A DNA stretch of 64,000 bases from Paenibacillus xylanilyticus (lineage in GTDB: Bacteria; Bacillota; Bacilli; Paenibacillales; Paenibacillaceae). The position numbers and the translations under genes were made by a program. Below the pieces are notes generated by a model. That model was not told the origin of the DNA and ran no database searches. It saw nothing but the letters and a program-made list of their open reading frames with translations. Of this stretch, positions 28,048-36,295 are shown piece after piece; the stretch's first letter is position 1, and each line of letters opens with the position of its first letter. The stretch spans positions 1,003,001 through 1,067,000 of the forward strand of contig NZ_CP044310.1 in the NCBI RefSeq assembly GCF_009664365.1. The letters run 5' to 3'.

Positions 28048-29187
28048 ATGTCGTTTTCGATGGAAATACCCAGCCAGAAGGAGATTCAGAAGGTTATCGA
28101 AGAAGAGGTGAAGCCCGTTCCGGCCGAGGTGGCGGAGCTGCAGCAGGTGGCGAACGCCAATATGGAGATGATCATGTCACTGGATCTGGAATCACTGGAT
28201 AAGCGCAAGGAGATTTTACAGTCCATTGAAGGTTTTGGCATGAACACGATGAGATCCTCTTCGGAGAAAAACGCGCTGCTCCAAGTCTCTGTTGGACATC
28301 TGTCCAAGACGGGAGACGAGGGCGGTCAGGTCGCCAAAGGCTTGACCGAGCTGCACATGCAGCTCAAGGATCTCGACCCCAGCGTGGTCGATTTCGCCAA
28401 GACCGGATTCCTCGGCAAATTGTTCAATCCGCTGCGGGCTTATTTTCTCAAATACCAGAAGGCCGATGCAGTCATCGCGGATATCGTGACCTCCCTGGAC
28501 AAAGGCAGGGCAACATTGCGTAACGATAATACAACACTGGAGATCGAGCAGCATACGCTGAGGGAATTGACCAAACGATTACAAAAGGAGATCCAGCTCG
28601 GCGTGCTCATGGATGAGTCGATCGACGGACAGATTGAAGCAGCGAAGGTTCGGAATGAAGACCCGGAGAAAGTCCGGTTTATCACCGAAGAAGTATTGTT
28701 CCCGCTGCGTCAGCGGGTCATGGATCTGCAGCAGATGCTGGTTGTGAACCAGCAGGGCATCATGGCGATTGAGGTGGTGATCCGCAACAACAAGGAATTA
28801 ATCCGCGGAGTCGACCGGGCCAAGAATGTGACGATCTCGGCATTGAAAATTGCCGTTACCGTTGCCAGTGCGCTGTACAATCAGAAGATTGTTTTGCAGA
28901 AGATCGAGCTGCTCAATCAGACGACCAATGACCTGATCGCAGGCACGTCCAAGATGCTGAAGGACCAGGGTATCGCCATTCAGAAGCAGGCGTATGATGC
29001 CAGCATTTCCGTCGATACGATGAAGCAGGCCTTCACGGATGTCCTGTCTGCACTGGATTCCATCAGTGTATATAAGCAGGAGGCACTACCGCGGATGCGG
29101 GAGACGATCAACCAGTTCCGTGAACTCGCGGATACCGGAGAGCAGCAGATTCAGCGTTTGGAGAAAGGGCAGAAGCTGGGGTTGTAA
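28048..29187 (+). CDS. TelA/YaaN-family toxic anion resistance protein
   Basis: A 379-residue, nearly all-helical cytoplasmic protein of the TelA family, named for tellurite resistance; its biochemical action is not settled. Family features include KADAVIADIVTSLDKGRATL, the central run QLGVLMDESIDGQIEAA, and KNVTISALKIAVTVASALYNQ near the C-terminus. It starts behind AAGGGGGAG, 217 bases after the VWA gene on the same strand. TelA, XpaC and VWA proteins recur together in Ter-type stress systems, which supports joint function at the envelope. Confidence 0.9.
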   Translation: MSFSMEIPSQKEIQKVIEEEVKPVPAEVAELQQVANANMEMIMSLDLESLDKRKEILQSIEGFGMNTMRSSSEKNALLQVSVGHLSKTGDEGGQVAKGLTELHMQLKDLDPSVVDFAKTGFLGKLFNPLRAYFLKYQKADAVIADIVTSLDKGRATLRNDNTTLEIEQHTLRELTKRLQKEIQLGVLMDESIDGQIEAAKVRNEDPEKVRFITEEVLFPLRQRVMDLQQMLVVNQQGIMAIEVVIRNNKELIRGVDRAKNVTISALKIAVTVASALYNQKIVLQKIELLNQTTNDLIAGTSKMLKDQGIAIQKQAYDASISVDTMKQAFTDVLSALDSISVYKQEALPRMRETINQFRELADTGEQQIQRLEKGQKLGL

Positions 29188-29240
29188 TCAAAAGAGAGAA
29201 ATAAAAACGTATTAGATTGTTATCTTGATTTATAATTATT

Positions 29241-29285
29241 AAAAGGCGACCGTTCTCTATTAAGTATGGGGAATGGTCGCTTTTC
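29241..29285 (+). terminator. Rho-independent terminator after telA
   Basis: A GGCGACC-anchored stem of about 13 bp with its complement ending GGTCGC, an 11-base loop, then TTTT. Confidence 0.85.
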
Positions 29286-29452
29286 TGGGTTTCTATGAAA
29301 ATCGTTACTGGCTGCCATAGCCCAAACTTCTTGCATAAGCGTATAACTGCTCTTCGCATTGGTCCATTAGAAAATCAGCGGTGTTTACTTTGGCATTACC
29401 CTGTTTTAGTAACGTGTAATTTAATTTTTTCTTGGATACTACTAAGTTTCAT

Positions 29453-30046
29453 TCAGTCTTTCAACACGACATTGTCAGGTCGGTAATGAATGATCTTGAA
29501 CAACTCCTCGGCCATGTAAGCAGGGGTGTGCCTGAAATCCTGTCTGATCCACTCCAAGATCATGCCGAATATCGCATGAGACTGATAGCTTGCCAGCAGT
29601 TCAGGGTTGATGTGCTGCGGGAAGATCTGATTCAGATCCTTTAAGGAGAGATCCCGAAGAACATCACAGATCATGCGCTGAAAGTTGGAAGAAGCCTCGG
29701 ATTTCACAACAAGCGTGTAGAATTGTGCGTGCTGGTGCACATGCTCAAATATGGTGATTGCAGAAGAGGGCATCAGACCAACCTCGAATTTTTCCATACC
29801 TTGATAGGGTTTGCGAAAAGAAGTCACCAGATCCTGTATCACATCATCTATAACTTCATCAAACAGGTCTTCTTTGTATTGATAATGCCGGTAGAAGGTG
29901 CCTCTGTTCAGATCCGCAAGCTGTACAATATCCGTGATGGAAATTTCTTTGAATGAGCGTGTTTGCATTAACTGAAGAAGGGCATCCTTCAAAGATGCTT
30001 TTGATTTTTTGATTCTTCTATCTGTTGAACTGGAAATGTCAGACAT
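29453..30046 (-). CDS. TetR-family transcriptional regulator
   Basis: A 197-residue regulator with an N-terminal helix-turn-helix (ISITDIVQLADLNRGTFYRH, about residues 35-54) and a helical ligand-binding domain of the TetR_C type seen in YxbF/DhaS-like members. It is divergent from a short-chain dehydrogenase gene and probably represses it and itself through the repeated sites between them. Confidence 0.9.
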   Translation of the reverse strand: MSDISSSTDRRIKKSKASLKDALLQLMQTRSFKEISITDIVQLADLNRGTFYRHYQYKEDLFDEVIDDVIQDLVTSFRKPYQGMEKFEVGLMPSSAITIFEHVHQHAQFYTLVVKSEASSNFQRMICDVLRDLSLKDLNQIFPQHINPELLASYQSHAIFGMILEWIRQDFRHTPAYMAEELFKIIHYRPDNVVLKD

Positions 30047-30082
30047 GTGTAATCCTCCTGAACAGGGTCGAATTCAAGTAAA

Positions 30083-30189
30083 TGTACATTAACGTTCTAG
30101 AGTGTTCATTAACGTACAATAGGGCAAGCTTTTACTGATTGAACCAGAATGCTATGACTTATTATACTAAGGATAAGAGTTAATGAACA
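30083..30189. promoter_or_regulatory. Repeated TetR operator-like sites and divergent promoter
   Basis: TGTACATTAACGT (30083-30095) and TGTTCATTAACGT (30103-30115) are direct repeats exactly 20 bases apart. An 11-base inverted copy, GTTAATGAACA, lies at 30179-30189. Between them is a sigma-A-like promoter for the dehydrogenase, TTGAAC (30139) and TTATACT (30162). The inverted copy would sit at the predicted transcription start, a typical repressor position. Confidence 0.65.
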
Positions 30190-30238
30190 TTTGTTTGTTA
30201 ACTTATTGTAAACGAATACACAAAGGAGGATACATGGG

Positions 30239-30997
30239 ATGAAACTTCAAGATAAAGTAGCTATTGTTACAGGAGCAGGTTCCGGTATGGGAAAGGCGAT
30301 TGCCACGCTATATGCGCAAGAGGGAGCCAAAGTGGTTGTATCGGACATCAACGAGGAATCCGCACAGGCGGTAGTAAATGAGATCAAAGCCCAAGGCGGA
30401 GAAGCCATCGTGATTCTGGCCAATGTGGCCAAAGAGGAAGATGTGCAAAACTTGATTGATCAGGCGGTCAGCACGTACGGAACCGTAGATATTCTGGTGA
30501 ACAATGCAGGAATTATGGATGGCATGGAGCCGGCTGCGGAAGTAACGGATGAGAAGTGGGAGCGACTCTTTGCGGTGAATACCACGAGTGTAATGCGTAC
30601 AACGCGCAAAGTTCTGCCGATCTTCCTGGAGAAGCAAAACGGTGTCATTGTTAACGTTGCATCGGCAGGCGGATTGCATGGTGGACGTGCGGGAGCGGCG
30701 TATACGGCATCCAAACATGCTGTGGTCGGCTTTACCAAAAATACAGGATTTATGTATGCAGGTCAGGGCATTCGCTGCAACGCCATCGCTCCGGGTGGGG
30801 TAGCAACGAATATCGGTTCCTCCATGACAGGGATCAGCCAATTCGGTGCGTCGAGACAACAACTGGGCATGGCGATTAACCCGCGGATAGGAACAAGTGA
30901 AGAGATTGCCAAGGTAGCCCTGTTCCTCGGCTCGGACGAGTCCAGCTTCGTGAACGGAACTGTGATTGAAGCGGACTCAGGCTGGAATGCCTATTAA
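30239..30997 (+). CDS. Short-chain dehydrogenase/reductase
   Basis: A 252-residue NAD(P)-dependent oxidoreductase of the classical SDR type: TGAGSGMG cofactor loop, NNAG, a catalytic serine in NVASAGG, and YTASK. SDI at the end of beta strand 2 places an aspartate there, favouring NAD(H). It starts behind AAAGGAGGA. The substrate is unknown; the divergent TetR gene suggests induction by a small molecule, perhaps the substrate. Confidence 0.9.
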   Translation: MKLQDKVAIVTGAGSGMGKAIATLYAQEGAKVVVSDINEESAQAVVNEIKAQGGEAIVILANVAKEEDVQNLIDQAVSTYGTVDILVNNAGIMDGMEPAAEVTDEKWERLFAVNTTSVMRTTRKVLPIFLEKQNGVIVNVASAGGLHGGRAGAAYTASKHAVVGFTKNTGFMYAGQGIRCNAIAPGGVATNIGSSMTGISQFGASRQQLGMAINPRIGTSEEIAKVALFLGSDESSFVNGTVIEADSGWNAY

Positions 30998-31035
30998 TCC
31001 ATGCATATGACAATCGAATATGGATATGTAAACGA

Positions 31036-31061
31036 GAAGCCGCATGCAGCGGCTTCTTTTT
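31036..31061 (+). terminator. Rho-independent terminator after the dehydrogenase
   Basis: Stem GAAGCCGC / GCGGCTTC with loop ATGCA, then T5. Confidence 0.92.
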
Positions 31062-31106
31062 GCTGCCATCCATCACAGAAATCGATAGGAATTTCAAGGG
31101 AAAGGA

Positions 31107-31116
31107 CAAACGTTTG
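31107..31116. promoter_or_regulatory. LacI-family operator-like palindrome beyond the lacI 3' end
   Basis: CAAACGTTTG is a perfect 10-base palindrome, identical to the core of the two sites upstream of the malE-like gene. It lies 28 bases past the repressor stop codon. Confidence 0.4.
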
Positions 31117-31143
31117 CATTGCTGTATTGAATTTCAATGATGT

Positions 31144-32178
31144 CTAAATGGAGGCCGGTTTAGACTTCGAAAAGAGAGAAGATTCGCGCACAATTAAACG
31201 ATGTGGAATAATGACCGGATTCTGAGGCAGCGTTTCCCTGTTCAGAATTTTCAACAACACTTGAACAGCAGTATAACCAAGCTGGTAGGTTCCGATATCG
31301 ATGGAGCTTAAAGGCGGAGAAGCCAGTTCCGATAAGGCGATGTTGTTAAAGCTGACCACACTAATATCCTCAGGTACACGGTAACCAAGTTCGGCAAGAG
31401 CTCTCAGTACGCCAAAAGCAACATTATCATCAATTACAACGATGGCGGTAGGTCTGTCGGGCAGGGCCATGAACAACGACATGGCACGGAATCCGCTCTC
31501 TTGCAGGAATTCTCCTTCCACAATCCAGTCGTTATTGGTATGAAGTCCCGCTTCGGCAAGTGCCCTTTGGTATCCTTGCATGCGGTCATGCGATAACGTA
31601 ATGTCCGGCGGGCCGCTGACGAATCCAATTCTTGTATGCCCTTGGGCGATCAAATGCTGGGTTGCATCATAAGCTGTCTGTACGTTGTCGTTATCAACCA
31701 TGGGCGCGTCAGGGTGAGCCTCGCTGCGTCCGATCAGTACGAAAGGGAACTTTTCCTCTTCCAAAAAGGAGATGATTGGATCGTCCCGTTTGGAGCCTAA
31801 CAGCAGAATGCCATCCACTCTCCGTCCATGAACCAGGCGGGAAATCGCATGTAGTTCATTGTCTGATGACGTTTCGGTGGTTAGCAGCAGTTCATAATTC
31901 ATGCGGGTGGCATGCGTAATAATTCCTCGCAGCAGTTCTCCGAAAAAGTAGTTCTGAAACAATTCTTCTGCAGGACGAGGAAGCATGATGCCAAGGGTTT
32001 GGGTCGTCTTGGATACAAGGCTCTTGGCCATGATATTGGGATGGTAATTCAGTTCTTTCATAATTTGCTTTACTTTGAGAGACGTCTCGGTGCTGATTCT
32101 GGGATGGTTGGAGATCACCCGTGAAACTGTAGAAGGGGAGACACCCGCCATTTTGGCAATATCTTTGATCGTAATCAT
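31144..32178 (-). CDS. LacI-family repressor of the maltodextrin genes
   Basis: A 344-residue LacI/GalR regulator. The N-terminal helix-turn-helix and hinge read IKDIAKMAGVSPSTVSRVIS and NIMAKSLVS, and the remainder is a sugar-binding core (VDGILLLGSKRDD, RIGFVSGPPD). It is divergent from the malEFG-like operon; the 444-base gap holds two identical operator-like sites. It is most similar in pattern to MalR-type maltose regulators. It probably represses transport genes until a maltodextrin binds. Confidence 0.9.
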   Translation of the reverse strand: MITIKDIAKMAGVSPSTVSRVISNHPRISTETSLKVKQIMKELNYHPNIMAKSLVSKTTQTLGIMLPRPAEELFQNYFFGELLRGIITHATRMNYELLLTTETSSDNELHAISRLVHGRRVDGILLLGSKRDDPIISFLEEEKFPFVLIGRSEAHPDAPMVDNDNVQTAYDATQHLIAQGHTRIGFVSGPPDITLSHDRMQGYQRALAEAGLHTNNDWIVEGEFLQESGFRAMSLFMALPDRPTAIVVIDDNVAFGVLRALAELGYRVPEDISVVSFNNIALSELASPPLSSIDIGTYQLGYTAVQVLLKILNRETLPQNPVIIPHRLIVRESSLFSKSKPASI

Positions 32179-32373
32179 GTAAAAAATCCCTTCTGGTCCA
32201 TCATTTCAACATTCTCCTATGGTAATGCAACAGATTCGATAAATCAATTGCAAACTGCAGCATGGAGGATACAGAAGAAGTAAAAATAAGGAAGAAGAAG
32301 ACAGATCAAGCAAACAGGAAATTACTGGCGTTAGAACAAGAAATATGGATGAAATTGAACAAATATGGCTTGT

Positions 32374-32411
32374 GCAAACGTTTGTGCAAAGAAAGCCTGA
32401 TATTGTATGAT
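32374..32411 (+). promoter_or_regulatory. Operator 1 overlapping the malE-like promoter
   Basis: GCAAACGTTTGTGCAAA at 32374-32390 overlaps a candidate -35 (TTGTGC, 32382) that precedes a -10 (TATGAT, 32406) by 18 bases. Binding here would block RNA polymerase. The start point is about 200 bases before the malE-like ATG, giving a long leader. Confidence 0.65.
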
Positions 32412-32422
32412 TTGATTGTTGT

Positions 32423-32435
32423 TGTAGCGCTTACA
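32423..32435. promoter_or_regulatory. Possible CcpA cre-like site
   Basis: TGTAGCGCTTACA has the AGCGCT core and an almost palindromic shape but lacks one base relative to the 14-base cre consensus. Catabolite control of a maltose operon would be expected. Moderate support only. Confidence 0.4.
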
Positions 32436-32510
32436 TAAGTGAATTTAGCCTGCATCTTAGAATATTTCTCCCTGAATACATACTTAGAAGTATCCTTGTC
32501 TTCCATTTGA

Positions 32511-32527
32511 GCAAACGTTTGTGCAAA
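32511..32527 (+). promoter_or_regulatory. Operator 2 in the malE-like leader
   Basis: A second exact copy of GCAAACGTTTGTGCAAA, 137 bases downstream of operator 1, close to 13 helical turns, a spacing that could support repression by looping. Confidence 0.6.
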
Positions 32528-32622
32528 AGCGAACATGGATTGCAAAACCTGCATCATTCGTACCAATCAAGGGTGGAAAGCGCGAGACTGGTTGAACCAA
32601 ACAGAGGGAAGGGGACATTTAC

Positions 32623-33912
32623 ATGAGAAAATGGCAAGGGGCAACATTGTCTGTCATCATGGCCTTTACATTGGCCGCATGCTCGGCTGGTGGTGGAACG
32701 AACTCTCCGGCAGCGGGGGGAAGCGAGAATCCAGAGGAAGTTGTGGAGCTGACAGCCGAGAATCTTCAGCCGGAAGAAGGCGCAACTTTGGTTATCTGGG
32801 AAGATAAGAACCAACAGAGTTTTGTAGAGGAAAGAGCCAGGCTGTTTGAGGAAAAGTATGGTGTAACCGTGAAGATGGAGGAGCTGCCTCCTACCGATCA
32901 GGTAACCAAGCTGACAACGGACGGTCCGGCAGGACTCGCAGCAGATGTTGTTGTATTCCCGCATGACAAGATTGGAAGCGCTTCAGAAGCGGGGCTCATT
33001 TTGCCAAACGATGTATTTGAGGCAGAGACGGTAGCGAACACCAGCGAAAATGCGCTGAAGGCCGTTACGTTCAAGGACATTTTATATGGATATCCGTACA
33101 GCGTGGAAACGTACGCTCTCTTCTATAACAAGGCACTTTATCCGGAAGCGCCGAAGAATTTTGAGGAGATTGTCAGCTTCGCCAAAACCTTTAATGATGT
33201 GAAATCCAACAAATATGCCCTCATGTGGGAACTGCAGCAGTTCTATTACAATTATGCGTTCCTGGCTTCCCAAGGCGGCTATATTTTCGGGGATAACGGA
33301 ATGAACAGCGAAGATCTTGGCCTGAATAACGAAGGAGCCCAGAAGGGCGGGGAGTTCCTGAAGACGCTGAAGTCGGAAGTGCTGCCGCTCAAGATGGGTG
33401 ACGTGAACTATGATATCAAAAAAGGATTGTTCTCCAGCGGCAAACTGGCTATGGACATTAACGGTCCTTGGACGATTGCCGACTATCGCAATGCAGGTAT
33501 TGATTTCGGTGTTGCACCGCTCCCGGCGATCGATGGCAAACCGATGACATCCTTTTCTGGCGTGAAAGCCTATTACGTCAATGCATTTACGCAATATCCG
33601 AATGCAGCCAAACTCTTTGCGGCTTTCCTCTCCAACGAAGAGGCCCAGATGACCAACTTTGAGATGAACGGCACGCTTCCTGCCAACGCCAACGTGGCAG
33701 CTGATCCGAAGGTACAGGAGGATCCAATCAACAAGGCGTTCCTTGAGCAGTTCAACAATTCGACGCCGATGCCTTCGCTTCCCGCGATGGATAGCGTTTG
33801 GGGCCCGATCACTTCAGCCATGACCGATATCTGGGATGGCGGCAAGGATGTGAAGGCGTCGCTGGACAACGCCGTGAAGCAGATCCAGGAGAGTCTTGCA
33901 ACGGTTCAATAA
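32623..33912 (+). CDS. Maltodextrin-type ABC transporter substrate-binding lipoprotein
   Basis: A 429-residue lipoprotein: signal peptide with lipobox LAAC (Cys20), then an MBP-type solute-binding fold (LVIWEDKNQQ, DVVVFPHDKIG, PYSVETYALFYNKAL, GKLAMDINGPWTI). It captures maltodextrins or cyclodextrins outside the membrane for the two permeases that follow at spacing of 45 bases and by overlap. Regulated by the two LacI-type operators upstream. Substrate inferred from the neighbouring CGTase and neopullulanase genes. Confidence 0.88.
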   Translation: MRKWQGATLSVIMAFTLAACSAGGGTNSPAAGGSENPEEVVELTAENLQPEEGATLVIWEDKNQQSFVEERARLFEEKYGVTVKMEELPPTDQVTKLTTDGPAGLAADVVVFPHDKIGSASEAGLILPNDVFEAETVANTSENALKAVTFKDILYGYPYSVETYALFYNKALYPEAPKNFEEIVSFAKTFNDVKSNKYALMWELQQFYYNYAFLASQGGYIFGDNGMNSEDLGLNNEGAQKGGEFLKTLKSEVLPLKMGDVNYDIKKGLFSSGKLAMDINGPWTIADYRNAGIDFGVAPLPAIDGKPMTSFSGVKAYYVNAFTQYPNAAKLFAAFLSNEEAQMTNFEMNGTLPANANVAADPKVQEDPINKAFLEQFNNSTPMPSLPAMDSVWGPITSAMTDIWDGGKDVKASLDNAVKQIQESLATVQ

Positions 33913-33957
33913 TCGGACGGAGCACATGATAAGGAGAAGGTGGAGAGGAGAGAGCAA

Positions 33958-35313
33958 ATGAAACAGCAGCATGTCCCGGTGTCTGCTCCGCAGAGCAGGG
34001 AAAAGCAGCACCGGATGACAGCGGCCATATTGTCCATCATACTGCAGGGTCTAGGACAGCTGTACAACCGGCAATGGATCAAGGGAATTTGCCTACTGTT
34101 ACTGGAGGGGGCAGGTCTTGCTTACCTGCTTCCCCGCCTGTCACAGGCCGTATGGGGAATATGGACACTGGGGGAAAATACGCAGCGTTTTGTCAAAGTG
34201 AATGGGTCTACGGTGCTTCAGCGGGGCGACCATTCAATCTTTTTACTGTTAGAAGGAATTATTGTGCTGCTCGTGTTTTTTGTGTTCATCATTGTCTACA
34301 TCCTGAACATCCGTGATGCGTACCTTACGGGACTTGCGAGGGAGGAAGGAAAGAAAACACTGGGAGCGGCAGCTTCACTCCGTAATATGGTGGACAAAAA
34401 CTTTCCGTATCTGTTTTTGTCCATTCCGGCTCTGGGGGTGCTGTTCTTCACGATCATGCCGATCCTGTTTACGATCACCCTCGCGTTTACCAACTACTCG
34501 GCACCGGATCATATTCCGCCTGCCAAGCTCGTGGATTGGGTAGGGTTCAAGACATTTAGCGACCTGATTCAGCTCAAATCATGGAGTCACACCTTTTATG
34601 GGGTATTAACGTGGACAGTTATATGGGCGGTACTAGCCACAGTAACCACTTATTTTGGCGGGGTACTTGTAGCACTGCTGATTGAGCAGCGAGGCATCCG
34701 GTTCAAAAAGCTGTGGCGGACGATCTTCATTCTCCCTTATGCCATACCACAGATCATTTCCTTGCTGCTCATGCGGAACCTGTTCAATGGTCAATTCGGT
34801 CCAATTAATACGTATATGAGAGCTTTTGGGCTGGAGGGACTGCCCTGGCTGACCGATCCGTTCTGGGCCAAGGTCACGGTTATTGTTGTTAACATGTGGA
34901 TCGGTATTCCGGTCAGCATGGTGCTGATCCTTGGCGTTCTGACAGCGATTCCACGTGATCTGTATGAGGCCGCTGAAGTGGATGGAGCATCCGCATTCCA
35001 GAAATTCCGGATCATCACGATGCCATTCATCCTTTTTGCAACAACTCCGGTGCTTATCATGCAATTTGCTGGCAACTTCAACAATTTCAATGTCATATTC
35101 CTGCTGACCAACGGTAATCCGTTACGCGGAGATTACCAGTATGCGGGAGCAACAGACCTGCTGGTGACCTGGCTCTACAAGCTTACGCTGGACAACAACA
35201 AATACAACATGGCTTCAGCGGTGGGCATCATCATCTTCATTATTATCGCGTCGTTTTCCATCTGGAATTTCCGTCGCTCCAAATCGTTTAAGGAGGAGGA
35301 CATGATTCAATGA
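33958..35313 (+). CDS. MalF-like ABC transporter permease
   Basis: A 451-residue permease, started at the ATG behind GAGAGGAGAG rather than at a GTG 18 bases upstream whose ribosome binding site is too close. An N-terminal hydrophobic region (about residues 20-60) and a further segment precede the core of six helices. The ATPase-docking EAA loop reads EAAEVDGASAFQKFRIITMP. The long N-terminal part is typical of MalF in Firmicutes. It pairs with the downstream MalG-like protein; the ATPase (MsmX-type) must come from elsewhere. Confidence 0.9.
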   Translation: MKQQHVPVSAPQSREKQHRMTAAILSIILQGLGQLYNRQWIKGICLLLLEGAGLAYLLPRLSQAVWGIWTLGENTQRFVKVNGSTVLQRGDHSIFLLLEGIIVLLVFFVFIIVYILNIRDAYLTGLAREEGKKTLGAAASLRNMVDKNFPYLFLSIPALGVLFFTIMPILFTITLAFTNYSAPDHIPPAKLVDWVGFKTFSDLIQLKSWSHTFYGVLTWTVIWAVLATVTTYFGGVLVALLIEQRGIRFKKLWRTIFILPYAIPQIISLLLMRNLFNGQFGPINTYMRAFGLEGLPWLTDPFWAKVTVIVVNMWIGIPVSMVLILGVLTAIPRDLYEAAEVDGASAFQKFRIITMPFILFATTPVLIMQFAGNFNNFNVIFLLTNGNPLRGDYQYAGATDLLVTWLYKLTLDNNKYNMASAVGIIIFIIIASFSIWNFRRSKSFKEEDMIQ

Positions 35314-36146
35314 AGAAACGCAATAATCCGCTGCGGCTAACGCTTAGTTATGTGCTGCTGATCATCATTGCCGTGGTCTCTGTCTATCCGGTGTTGTGGA
35401 TCTTTCTCTCTTCCCTGCGACCTGGCGCGGCACTGTTCAGCGAGCGCTTGTGGCCTGAAGCCTTTACCTTGTCCCACTATGGCGAATTGTTCAACAATCC
35501 GTCCTTCATGTATGGCAGGTGGTATCTGAACACGCTGAAAATTGCCTTTTTCACCATGATCTTCTCCACGCTCATGGTGACGCTCGGGATGTATGCCCTA
35601 TCCCGTTTCCGGTTTCGCGGGCGGCAGACGATTCTCTCCACCATGCTGATTCTCGGCATGTTCCCGAGCTTTATGAGTATGATCGCGATCTATATCATTT
35701 TGCTGCAGATCAAACTGCTCGATACGCATGCCGCGTTGATTCTGGTGTATTCTTCCGGTGCGGTACTCGGCGGATTTATCGTCAAAGGATTCTTCGATAC
35801 GATTCCGCGCAGTCTGGATGAGGCAGCACGCATTGATGGTGCGAGTCATCTGAGGGTGTTCACCAGCATCATCCTCCCGTTATCCAAACCGATGCTGACC
35901 TATGTGGCGCTAACCAGCTTCACTGGCGCATGGATGGATTTCATCTTCGCCCGGCTTGTTCTGCGGACGAAGGAGAACTGGACGCTTGCAGTAGGTATGT
36001 GGGATCTGGTCAACCGTTACCAGGATAGTAACTTCACCATGTTTGCCGCAGGGGCCGTGCTGATCGCAATTCCAATTACGCTGCTGTTCGTGTTCCTCCA
36101 GCGCTTCCTGGTCCAGGGACTCACAACAGGTGCTTCCAAAGGATAA
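35310..36146 (+). CDS. MalG-like ABC transporter permease
   Basis: A 278-residue permease with six membrane helices. Its EAA loop reads EAARIDGASHLRVFTSIILP. Its ATG overlaps the MalF-like stop codon (ATGA), indicating translational coupling. It ends the operon; a strong terminator follows. Confidence 0.92.
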   Translation: MKKRNNPLRLTLSYVLLIIIAVVSVYPVLWIFLSSLRPGAALFSERLWPEAFTLSHYGELFNNPSFMYGRWYLNTLKIAFFTMIFSTLMVTLGMYALSRFRFRGRQTILSTMLILGMFPSFMSMIAIYIILLQIKLLDTHAALILVYSSGAVLGGFIVKGFFDTIPRSLDEAARIDGASHLRVFTSIILPLSKPMLTYVALTSFTGAWMDFIFARLVLRTKENWTLAVGMWDLVNRYQDSNFTMFAAGAVLIAIPITLLFVFLQRFLVQGLTTGASKG

Positions 36147-36195
36147 TGCCGTGCCATTAACAGCATAGATGGCCGCCTCGACGCGGCCGCACATT

Positions 36196-36257
36196 CAGGC
36201 ACTTCCGCCATGTATGTCTCTTTTCGACGGACATGACAACGGAAGTGCCTGATTTTG
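36196..36257 (+). terminator. Rho-independent terminator after the malEFG-like operon
   Basis: A 12-bp perfect outer stem CAGGCACTTCCG / CGGAAGTGCCTG with a partly paired inside, then ATTTTG. Confidence 0.88.
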
Positions 36258-36295
36258 CTTAGGGCTCCATCATAATTAGGGGAGGAAAGGGAAGT

